Source: Bubalus kerabau (Eukaryota > Chordata > Mammalia > Artiodactyla > Bovidae). From it: a stretch of DNA of 64,000 nucleotides. A program made the position numbers and the translations under genes. Position 1 is the first letter of the stretch, and each line of letters begins with the position of its first letter. The notes under the pieces are model-generated. The model did no database searches and had not been told where the DNA came from. It worked only from the letters and a program-made list of their open reading frames with translations. Shown piece by piece: positions 32,401 to 44,400 of the stretch. Location: positions 10,434,001 to 10,498,000 of the forward strand of contig NC_073646.1 of assembly GCF_029407905.1 (NCBI RefSeq), written 5' to 3'.

Positions 32401-35400
32401 AAGGGTCAGTCAGATCATGCCTCTCCCCTGCTCAAATCCCTCCAAAGACTGCCCATCAAAGCAGAGCAATTCCAATTTCCCATCAGAATTTTCAAAGCCC
32501 CTGCAGCTCTTCCATAACAAATCTCCAACTGCCTCCTCCTCCCACTTCCCCACTTGCTACACCCTGGCCTGGTTCCAACCATCCCTAGACTATACTCCCA
32601 CCACGGGGCCTTTGCACTTGCTGTTCCCTCTGCCAGAAGTCTCTTCCTGTGCATCTTCCCATGCCTGGTTCCTCCTCCACATTTTGGTCTCAATCCAAAT
32701 GCACCTTCTCAGGCCTTCTCTGAGCCCTCTAGAATCTAAATGGGCCACCTGGACCTGGACCCCTTTCTCATGGCACATACCCCCTCTGATGTTACTTTGT
32801 TTAAATATTTGCTGATACGTTCACTGTCTCTTCCCAATTAAAACGTCAGGTCCACAAGGACAGGGACCATGCCCATCTAGTTTTCTCTGCGGTCCTTCGA
32901 ACAGTGCTAGGCACACGAAGGTTCTTGAAAGGTGTTCTTGACTTAACGAATAAATGAGTGAGTGAAAGAATAAATCAGTGATTCTCAAATGGGAGGTGAT
33001 TTGGGGTCCCTTGCCAGCACCATCTGGAAATGTTTTTGGTTGCTGCAACTAGGGGACTGCTTCTGGAATCTAGTGGATAGAGGCCAGAGATGCTGCTAAA
33101 CATCTAGCGTGCACAGGACAGTCCCTGCCACAAACAATGTCCAGCCCCAAATGTCAATAGTGTCAACCCTGGAATAAATAAATGACGAGTTAAACACTCC
33201 TGGTCCACATGGTCAAGCTTGGAACATCAAGGAACCAACGTCCAACCACCACCTCCTTCCTGTCCCCGATGCCTTCCTCAACTGTGTGAGTTATGGTTCA
33301 GGAGAAATGTCCCTTGGGTGACTATATTGTTGGCGTTGCTTATGTAATCAATTTCATGTTAACAAGAAACATAAAGAAGGGGAACTAAAGAAGATGGAGA
33401 CGTAAGGGGTTAATTTCAAAACATGTAATTCTGTGTCCTAATCAAAGAGAACTGAAATTTGTCTAGTTCCTTGATTCTGTGGGTTATTTTCCTTGGTAAT
33501 CGTGAACCTTCCTTAAAATTAAACAATCGGCCTTTTGTGAGACCTGCTTATGTGTCATTATTTCTGTATTTTTTTAAATAGATTTTAGAGTGGGGACAGG
33601 GGCAGAGTGATTTGTTGCACATACAGGGGTCTGGGTGAGGGGTCCTCACTAATTGAAGCAATCAGATTTTCTAACAACAAAGAAAAAACAAAATTATTCT
33701 TCTCATCTGTGTGTTGTAGCACAATGTGTGTGGAACAGTCAGAGATGTACCTGTTTTGATTTCTGGGAATAGTGGACAGCCACTGAGGCATATCTGTACC
33801 ATCACCTGCCCCCTTCCTTCCTTGTCCCGCCACACCATCAGCTTCTCAGGGGTCAATGTCAAATACAGAGGTCTCAAGCATGCTCTGCGTCCCCTTAAAT
33901 ACAAATTTAATTTCTCTAAATCCAAACCCCAGAGAGAGCAAGAGAATAAACAGCGTTCTCAACCAGGGGCAATTCTGCCCCAAGGCCACATCACTTGGCA
34001 GAGTCTGGAGTCATCTTTGGTTGTCACAACTGCGGGAGGGGCGGGGGGGAGGGCAGCATTACCGGCATCAAGTGGGTATAGTCCAGGGAGGCTGCTAAAA
34101 TCCTGCAACACACAGGATAGCCCCTACAAAGAACCAGCCAGTCCCAAGTATCCACTCCAGTGTTCTTGCAGGGAAAATCCGATGAACAGAGAAGCCTGCA
34201 GGCTACAGTCCACAGGGTCGCAAGACACAGTTGAGTGACTACTGAGCACACACATGTATCAGTGCCGAGGGCTGAGAAAGCCTGCTCTGCAAACGAGGGG
34301 CAATTCCACACTCTCATCTACACAAGGAAAATACGAAGGACTCCCTGGAGGAAGCAGATGATGGAAGGCCTGAGAATGCTGATCCCAGGGCAGTGCCTGT
34401 CCCCAGGGATCCCCACCTGCACGAACATCTGCTCCCCGAAGCACAACCTAACCTAAGATGCCACTCCAGAGACAGATCTAATGGTTCAAATCCCCACCTT
34501 GCAACTGCACAGCTGTGTGACCTCGGCTCGGGCCAGTCCCTCAACTCTTTCCTTCAATTTCTTTCATCTTGAAATTAATTTTTTATTTATTTTATTTTTT
34601 TAAATATGAACCATATTTAAAGTCTTTTATTGAATTTGTTACAATATTGCTTCTGTTGCATGTTTTGGTTCTTTGGCCAGGAGGTATGTGGGATCTTAGT
34701 TCCCCAACCAGGGATCGAACCTGCACCCCCTGCACTGGGAGGTGAAATCTTAACCACTGGACCACCAGGGAAATCCCGTAATTAATTTTTTAAAAAATCA
34801 CAGTATCGACTTCATAGGCTTGTGAAAAAGTAAAAGTTGCTCATTTGTATCCAACTCTTTGGGACCCCATGGACTGTAGCCCACCAGGCTCCTCTGTCGT
34901 GGAATTCTCCAGCCAAGAATACTGGAGTGGGTTGCCATTTTCCTTTTGCAGGGGATCTTCCTGACCCAGGGATCGAACCTAGGTCTCCTGCATTGTAGAC
35001 ATTCTTTACCATCTAAGCCACCAGGGAAGCCCTCATAGGTTTGTAATATAGCTTAAATGAATATTATGAGTAAAACACTGAGAATAGTGCCCACGTATAG
35101 TAAGTGTTTGCTATTATTTTTCACTCAATCTAACTTCCCCTTAAAAGCAGCCAAGAATTTCATCTGGAGCTCGTTTTGAGGAACAGCTTTGCGTGTCTGT
35201 CATGGAAAGATGAACGGACAGTGGGACACTTCTTGAAAGACAAAACATTATCCTACTTGACAGGCTAGGCGCGGATTTTGATTCCATGTGATTTCTGGCT
35301 TGGGTCCCGGCCCCACCAACAGGGGACTCTCAATGGTGCCTGAGACCAGACGGTAGTGGTCCCCTCAATTTAAGGCCCATTGGGCTAAACGAGGACCAAC

Positions 35401-38400
35401 CACGGAACACTGACCAAACCCCACCAGCAAACCAGCCCTGACAACTGAGACCATCCTCAGATCCAATAACTCTGCCTGGAGCAAGAGGACATCATCCCAC
35501 TTTGGATGGGAATCCATTGGAAATCACAACATGTGGGTCCAAATGAATTTTGTGCAGACAGTGCTTTGAAAGCATAAACCAAACTTTCCATCCGAGGGAC
35601 AGTCCCCAGCTCCAGGGACAATCCCAGTGTGACATCCTGTTGCAACTGAGGCTCCACCCCAGCCCTGCCCAGAGTCAGGACACCAAGTCACACTTATGAT
35701 CAGAGAATAGGTACCATTTATATGTGACTGCAGCCATGAATGGAGAAGGCAATGGCACCCCACTCCAGTACTCTTGCCTGGAAAACCCCATGGACAGAGG
35801 AGCCTGGTAGGCTGCAGTCCATGGGGTCGAGAAGAGTTGGACACGACTGAGCGACTTCACTTTCCCTTTTCACTTTCATGCATTGGAGAAGGAAATGGCA
35901 ACCCACTCCAGTGTTCTTGCCTGGAGAATCCCAGGGACGGGGGAGCCTGGTGGGCTGCCGTCTATGGGGTCGCACGGAGTCGGACACGACTGAAGCCACT
36001 TAGCAGCAGCAGCAGCAGCAGCCATGAAATTAAAAGACGCTTGCTCCTTGGAAGGAAAGTTATGACCAACCTAGATAGCATATTAAAAAGCAGAGACATT
36101 ACTTTGCCAACAAAGCTCCGTCTAGTCAAGGCTATGGTTTTTCCAGTGGTCATGTATGGATGTGAGAGTTGGACTGTGAAGAAAGCTGAGTGCCGAAGAA
36201 TTGATGCTTTTGAACTGTGGTGTTGGAGAAGACTCTTGCGAGTCCCTTGGACTGCAAGTAGATCCAACCAGTCCATTCTGAAGGAGATCAGCCCTGGGAT
36301 TTCTTTGGAGGGAATGATGCTGAAGCTGAAACTCCAGTACTTTGGCCACCTCATGCAAAGAGTTGACTCATTGGAAAAGACCCTGATGCTGGGAGGGATT
36401 GGGGGCAGGAGGAGAAGGGGACGACAGAGGATGAGATGGCTGGATGGCATCACTGACTCGATGGACGTGAGTCTGAGTGAACTCCGGGAGATCGTGATGG
36501 ACAGGGAGGCCTGGCGTGCTGCGATTCATGGGGTCGCAAAGAGTTGGGCACGACTGAGTGACTGAACTGAACTGATGAAGCGCACACAAGGTGTCAGTGG
36601 TCCCGGTGGCCTCGTTACATATACTTTCTTCACCCAGTTGAGTCCTCCTCACACAGCCTGTGATAGAGCTAACCTCATCTCCATTTTACAGATGAGAAAA
36701 TAAGAGAAGGGAGCTGCAGAGTCCCTCCATGAGATGAAGATACTGTGTGTCTGACTTGTTTCCTTCTAGAGAACCAAATAAAAGGTATGTGTATGTGTGA
36801 ACGCTCAGTTGTGTCAGATTCTTTGTGACCCCATGGACTGTAGCCCTCCAGGCTCCTCTGTCCATGGAATTTTCCAGGCAAGAATACTGGAGTGGGCCAT
36901 TTCCTACTTCAGGGGATTTTCCTGACACAGGGATCAAACCCATGTCTCTTGCATCTCCTGCATTGGGAGGTAAATTCTTTATCACTTTGCCACTATATAT
37001 GAAAGCCTATTTGCATCTTGTGAGGCTGCCTGCCAAGTCAAACCCACAACCACAGTTAGTTGGCTGGGGAATGGTGGAGCCAGGACCCAATCCTGGGACT
37101 GCCTGAACTTGAGTCCAGGCTCCTCCTGCTCCTTAAGGCCGCTGGAAGCCCAGAATACTCACTAAAAGTTGGTCTGCAACACAGCATGGCTAAAACATAG
37201 TTACCATTTGGCCAAGCAGTTTGGCTTCTAGGTTGTTGCCCAAGAGAATTGAAAACATATATTCAAACATAAACTTGTACCTGAATGTTCATACGTGCGT
37301 GCGAGCGTGCATGCACGCTCAGTCGCTCAGTCGTGTCCAACTCTTTACAACCCCCTGAACTGCAGCCTTCCAGACTCCTCTGTCCATGGGATTCTCCAGG
37401 CAAGAATACTGGAGTGGGTTGCAATTTCCTCCTCCAGGGGATCTTCCTGACCCAGGGCTTGAACCCGCATCTGCTGTATTGGCAGGTGGATCCTTTACTA
37501 CTGAGCCACCTGGGAGGACCCCACGTGAATGTTCACAGCATTATTCATAAGAACCAAGAGAGTAGAAACAACTCAAGTGCCCATCAACTGATGAAGGATA
37601 CAGAAAATGTACTCTAGCCGGACAATGAAATATGGTTCAGCCATAAAAAGCAGTGAAGGACATGCCAAAACGTGGATGAACCTTGAAAACATGATGCTCA
37701 GTGAAAGAAGCCAGATAAAAGGCCACATACTGTATGGTCCCATTTCCGTGAAGTGTCCAAAGTGAGCAAATTCAAAGGGATGGAAAGTAGATTCGTGGTT
37801 TCCAGGGGCTGGGGGAGGGGAGAGATGGGAAGTGACTGCTTAAAGAGTCCAGGACTCCCATCCAGGGTGATGAAAAATCCTGGGACAAGACAGGATTGTG
37901 GATATACTAAAAACCACACTGAATTGTATAAACTGTGAGTTTATGATATGTGAACATTTCAGTAAAAACATATACCATACACACATGATACCAAAAGCAA
38001 AGACAGCAAAAGTAAAAATCATAACTGAAACTACATAAAATTTAAAAGCTTTTGCTCACTGCAGGACAACCATCAACAGACTGGAAAGGTAACCAGTGAA
38101 ATGGGAGAAAACATTTGCAAATCATACATTTCATAAGAGCTTATGGGATTTTCCAGGCAATAGTACTGGAATGGATTGCCATTTCCTTCTCCAGGGGATC
38201 TTCCTGACCCAGGGATCAAACCCAGGTCTCCCGCACTGTAGACAGATGCTTTACCGTCTAAGCCACCAGAGAAGTCCCTAATATCCAGAATATATTTTAA
38301 AAAATGTCAACAACTGAACAACAACAAAAAATCCAATAACCCATTAAAGAACAGGCAAAGGACTTTGGACAGACATTTCTCCAAATATGATGTGCAAGTG

Positions 38401-41400
38401 GCAAACATGCACACAAGAAGCAGCTCAACATCACTAATCATTAGGGAGAGGCAGTCAAATTTACAATAAGACACCAGCTTGCACACTACTCTGAAAAAAA
38501 AAAAAAAAACAGAAAATAACAATTGCTGATGAGGATGTAGAGAAATTGGAAACCTGTGCATTGCTGGGGGGATCATAAAATGCTTCAAGTGTTATGGAAA
38601 ATAGTATGAAAGTTCCTCAAAAAGTTAAAACCAGAATTACCACATGACCCAACAAGCCCACTTCTGGGTATCTATTAAGAATTGAAAGCAGGGTCTTGAA
38701 GAGATAGTTGTACATTCATGTTCATTGCAGTAATATTTACAAGAGCTAAAACATGGAAGCAACCAAAGTGTCCACTGACAGACGAATGGACGAACAAAGT
38801 GTGGTCTGTACACACAATGAAATATTCTTCAGCCTTTAAAAGGAAGGAAATTGACATATGATAGAACGTGGTGAACGTTGAGGACATTGCTGCTACTGCT
38901 GCTAAGTCGCTTCAGTCGTGTCCGACTCTGTGCGACCCCATAGATGGCAGCCCACCAGGCTCCCCCGTCCCTGGGATTCTCCAGGCAAGAACACTGGAGT
39001 GGGTTGCCATTTCCTTCTCCAATGCATGAAAGTGAAAAAGGAAAGTGAAGTCGCTCAGTCATGCCCGACTCCTAGCGACCCCATGGACTGCAGTTTACCA
39101 GGCCTCTCCGTCCATGGGATTTTCCAGGCAAGAGTACTGGAGTGGGTTGTCATTGCCTTCTCCTGTTGAGAACATTATGTTAAGTGAAATAAGCTAGCCA
39201 CAAAAAGACATATTCTCTATGATTCTATTTACATGAAGTATCTAAAGTTGTTAAATTCAAGGACTTTCCTGGTGGTCCAATGTCTAAGATTTTGTGCTAC
39301 CAATGCAGGGTGCCTGGGATGGATCCCTGCTCAATGAACTTGATCTCACATGCCACAATTAAGGGGTTCGCTTGCTGCAACTAAAGATCCTGTGTGCTAC
39401 AACTAAGACCCAGAGCAGCCAAATAAATAAATATTAAAAAAAAAAACACTCCATGCTTCCATGGCAGAGAGTATGAGTTTGATCCCTGGTGGAGGAGCTA
39501 AGATCTCTCACGCTGTGAGGCATAGCCAAAAAGCAAAAAAAAAAAAAAAATTAAGTTGTCAAATTAAGAAAGACAGAAAAAAGGGGTTGGGGGAGGAGAG
39601 ACTAGAGAGTTGATATTGAAGGGGAAAGAGTCTCAGGTTTGTAGATGCAAAAGTCCTGTAGATCCGTTTTACGACAACGGATCTTAAATAAATATATTTA
39701 ACAGTACTGAACATTCAAAAATGGTAAATTTTATGTTGTGGGTTTTTTCCCACACTAAAAAAAGTAAAAAAGAAAAGAAAAAAAAGCAGCCCACTGGGGA
39801 AACACACACACACAGCATCACTATTAATAACATTTCCTCTACCTGCCCAGGTGTGCTACAGAATCACATCCTTCATTGATTCAGCAAGGTGCTCTCCCCA
39901 CCACACTGCACTTCACTGACCTGGAACCGGGGACAAGGGAAGGGACCAAGTCTCTATCCCCAGGGCGTAACCAGCACCTATACACAGATGCTGGATAAAC
40001 ATGTACTGAACAAACTGTATAGCAATCACGTAGGGAGGGCAGGTTGGTACAGGTTCCGTCTTTTCACAGATGGGTCAATGGCGGCTTAACAAGGCAAGAT
40101 GAACCCTGTCCAGAATCACAAAGCCAGCAAGCAGTAAAGGAAGACATAGCCCTGAAATCCCAGACTCCTGCTACAGGACCCCTTCCATAATCTCACCTCC
40201 CTTCAAAGTCAACCCGGAATCCATTTCAACATGGAATTTACAAATAACAATTCTCACCTTATACCGATGCTGCTGCTGCTAAGTCGCTTCAGTCCTGTCT
40301 GACTCTGTGCGATCCCATAGACGGCAGCCCACCAGGCTCCGCAGTCCCTGGGATTCTCCAGGCAAGAACACTGGAGTGGATTGCCATTCCCTTCTCCAGT
40401 GTATGCAAGTGAAAAGTGAAAGTGAAGTCGCTCAGCCATGTCCGACTCTTTGCGACCCCATGGACTGCAGCCAACCAGGCTCCTCGGTCCATGGGATTTT
40501 CCAGGCAAGAGTACTGGAGTGGGGTGCCATTGCCTTCTCCCACCTGATAGTAGTGAGCCTTAACTTGTTCGGATCATGGGCCCATTTGATAATGTAATTA
40601 AAGTCTGAGTCCTTTTCTTAAAGCAACACACATGTGAAACTTAGATAATAGTTTCCAGAGGGTTCCTGGACCCGGCCTCAGGTTCCAGTTAAGAACCCCC
40701 TTCTCCATCCTGCTATCTGGGTGACTTCATTTATGCTCAGGATTTAGAGCTATCTCTCTATATTTTTTTTTAATTATAGTTGAGTTTTAGTCATTCCTAA
40801 AGGAAATCAATCCTGAATATTCTTTGGAAGGACTGATACTGAAGCTGAAGCTCCAATACTTTGGCCACCTGATGTGAAGAATTAACTCATCAGAAAAGAC
40901 CCTGATGCTGGAAAAGACTGAAGGCAGGAGAAGAAGGGGACGACAGAGGATGAGATGGTTGCATGGCATCACCAACTCAATGGACATGAGTTTGAGCAAG
41001 TCCAGAAGTTGGTGATGGACAGGGAAGCCTGGTGTGCCTCAGTCCATGGGTTCGCAAAGAGTCGGACATGACTGAGTGACTGAACTGAACTGATAGTTGA
41101 TTCACAATGTTGTGTTAGCTTCAAGTATACATCAGAGTGAATCAGTTATACATATATCCACTCTTCTTTAGATTCTTTTCCCATTGCATTAGGCCATTAC
41201 AGAGTATTGAGTAGAGTTCCCTGTGCTATAGAGTAGGTCCTTATTTATTTTCTATTTTATATATGAGTGAGTGAAAGTCACTCAGTTGTGTCTGACTCTT
41301 TGCATCTCCATGGACTGTAGCCTGCCAGGCTCCTCTGTCCATGGAATCCTCCAGGCAAGAACACTGGAGTGGGTTGCTGTTTCCTTTTCCCAGGTATCTT

Positions 41401-44400
41401 CCCAACTCAGGGTTTGAACCCAGGTCTCCTGCATTGCAGGCAGCTTCTTAACCATCTGAGCCACCAGGAAAGCCCTATTTATGATAATATTTATATTTAT
41501 ATATGTAGTATGTATATGTCAATCCCAATTTTCCAATTTATACCTACTCTCTTACCCCTGGTAACCATAAGTTTGTTTTCTACATCTGTTACTGTATTTC
41601 TGATTTGTAGATACATTCGTTTGTACCTCCCCCCCCTTTTTTTTAGATTCCATATATAAATGATACCTTCTGTATATTCTTGAGCATCAGAATCAACTAG
41701 AGATGCCCATCCTGTGGGAATCTGGTTAAGCAGGTCCAGGGCTGGACCAGAGATGTGCATTGGGCACAGCAGAGGATTATGGGATTGGAAGCTCTCAGGC
41801 ACACACAGGTCCACAACCTGCTACCTCCCAGATCTCTGAATGCAGCCCACATGACCTCCCCCTGCCCAATCAGATCCAGCCTCTCTGCCCTGCAGCCAAT
41901 CAAACCTGGCCATTAGAGCATTCCACCACAAGCCAACAAAGACAACCCTGGACTCAACATCTTTCCCACATAAGTGCCCTTCCACCTGGGTCCCAAGGCC
42001 AGAAGGCTGGGCATCACCCTTGACTATCCCCATCTGCACCCACATCTTGATCACCACCAAGACTGGCTGATTCTGCGTCCTCTGTGCCCCTCCACTTCCC
42101 CCCACCAGCCCTGCCAGTGTCCTGGCCCAAGCTCCCAGCTTCTGTTTCGTGATTCCTTCTGCCCTTGAGCCTCTGCTCAAACTACTTTCCAGTAAACCAG
42201 TGTGAACTCCTTAAGCCCTTGCTCTCCCCTCTAAGCCTTTGTGTGTGCTCGCTCCACGTCTCTTAGTTAACTCCTACCCATCCTTTGGGTAAGCTAAGCT
42301 GTCACTTTCTCCCCTGGCCAGCATAAATGCCCAAGCTTTTGCCAATCACGGCATTTTTTTAAAAATATTTAAATGTATTTATTTTTATTTGGAGGATAAC
42401 TGCTTTACAATATTGTGTTGGCTTCTGCCGTACATCAACATGAATCAGCCACAGGTATACATATGTCGGAGAAGGCAATGGCACCCCACTCCATTACTCT
42501 TGCCTGGAAGATCCCATGGACCGAGGAGCCTGGTGGGCTGCAGTCCATGGGTCTCGAAGAGTTGGACATGGCTGAGCAACTTCACTTTCACTTTTTACTT
42601 TCATGCATTGGAGAAGGAAATGGCAACCCACTCCAGTGTTCTTGCCTGGAGAATCCCAGGGACAGGGGAGCCTCGTGGGCTGCTGTCTATGGGGACACAA
42701 AGAGTCGGACACGATTGAAGCGACTTAGCAGCAGCAGCAGCAGACATACGTCCCCTCCCTCTTGCACCTCCCTCCCACTTCCCACTCCATCCCACCCCTT
42801 GAGGTTGTCACAGAGCCCCGGTTTGAGTTCCTTGTGTCACACAGCAGATTTCCATGGGCTATCTAATTTTACATTTGATAAAGTACATGTGTCAATGCTA
42901 CTCTCTCAATTCATCCCACCCTCTCCTTCCCCCTCTGAAATCACAGCATTTAAAACATTGATTCATAACAGCCACTGACATGCCTTTACCCTACACCCTG
43001 ACACCAATGGTTTCCAACCGGGGAAAGTTTGCCTCCCAGGGAACACTTGGCGCTGTCTGCAGACCTCACTGGTGGGATGCTCCTGGCATGTGGTGAACAG
43101 AAGCCAGAGATGCTGCTAAATATCCGAAATGCCCAGGACATCCTCACCACCAAGAGGAACCTGGCCCCAAATGTCAGCAGTGTCGAGGCTGACCATCCCT
43201 GCTCCAGAACAGACCACGCCATAGAGGTAGGCGGTGTGTCCTGTACACCACGTGTCCCCAGCCACCAGCCCAGACGTGGGTATACAGGAGGAGCTCAATG
43301 AAGACTGAGTTGGCTGTAGTGAGGTGAATGAACCTAGAGTCTGTTATGCAGAGTGAAGTTAAGTCAGAAAGAGAAAAACAAATATCATATATGAACACAT
43401 ATATATGGAATCTAGAAAACGGTATTGATGAACCTATTTGCAGAGCAGAGATAGAGACATAAGCCGTAGAGAACAGACTTATGCACACAGCGGGGGAAGG
43501 AGAGGGTGGGACAAATTGCGAGAGTACACTGACTTACATACACTGCCATGTGTCAAACAGACAGCTAGAAAGAAACTGCTGTAGAACACAGGGAGCTCAG
43601 CTCAGTGCTCTGTGATGACCTAGAGGGCTGGGCTAGGGCAAAAGGAGGGTGGTCCGAACGGGAGCAGATGTATCTATTCTTGCAGCTGAGTCATGTAGTT
43701 GTATAACAAAAACTAGCATGACACTGTAAAGCAATTATCCTCCAATTAAATTTTTTAAAAAAACCAACACTGAACACATGAGTTTAGATGATCTAGAAGA
43801 TATCCCAGGATTCCAGTTCTCTCACAGTATCTTTCCTTAAAGATAATCATAGGTCACTATGGTAGGTTGAACAATCCCTCAATCCAGGGCCCTGACCGCT
43901 GGAGACTGTGACTGTCACTAAGTTGTTATGGCAAAGGGGCCTCTGTGGGTGTGATCAAATTAAAGATCTTCAGGTGGGAAGATTACCCTGGATTATCCAA
44001 GTGGGTCCGAAAATGCAACCACAAGTAACCCAGTAAGAGGAAGGCAGAGGGAGACTGATACAGAGGAAAAAGCGATGTGAAATAAAAGTGAGGCTCAAGA
44101 TGCTACAATGCTCGTCTTGAGAGGCAGCAGAAGGAGTCACCAGCCGGCAAACCACCGGAAGCTAGAAAAGGCAAGAAACGGATCTTCCCCTAGAACCTCC
44201 AGAGGGAGTGTGTCCTGTGGACACTTTAGTTTCAGCCCAGTGAAACTGATTTTGGACTTCAGAACTATGAGAGAATAAATCTCTGTTGTTTTAAGCCAAC
44301 ACTACCTCTGGCTGGGGGCTTCCCAGGTGGCTCAGATGGTAAAGAATCTGCTTGCCAATGCAGGAGACGTGGGTTTGATTTCTGGGTCGGAAAGATCCCC

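Larger units (their letters stand above)
34440..35115 (+). repeat. MIR SINE split into three parts
   Basis: Head at 34445-34570 (GGTTCAAATCCCCACCTTGC), middle at 34778-34816 (ATCGACTTCATAGGCTTGTG) and tail at 35033-35115 (ATAGTGCCCACGTATAGTAA), separated by a CHR and a Bov-tA. Confidence 0.8.
38290..39780 (+). repeat. L1 ORF2-end/3' UTR with three nested SINEs
   Basis: L1 sequence at 38290-38887, 39164-39258 and 39556-39780 forms one element (CTCAACATCACTAATCATTA; AATTACCACATGACCCAACA; TTAAGTGAAATAAGCTAGCC), interrupted by Bov-A2 and a CHR pair. Confidence 0.8.
40745..41665 (-). repeat. L1 3' UTR (reverse) with nested BovB and Bov-tA
   Basis: Reverse L1 phrases ATTCACAATGTTGTGTTAGC and CCAATTTATACCTACTCTCT; interrupted at 40782-41088 and 41264-41475. 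Confidence 0.75.

Noticed and set aside
35774..36565. 263-codon open frame that looks like a gene
   Set aside because: It is Bov-A2 sequence running into the C-terminal part of BovB, with no start context, domain or gene structure of its own.
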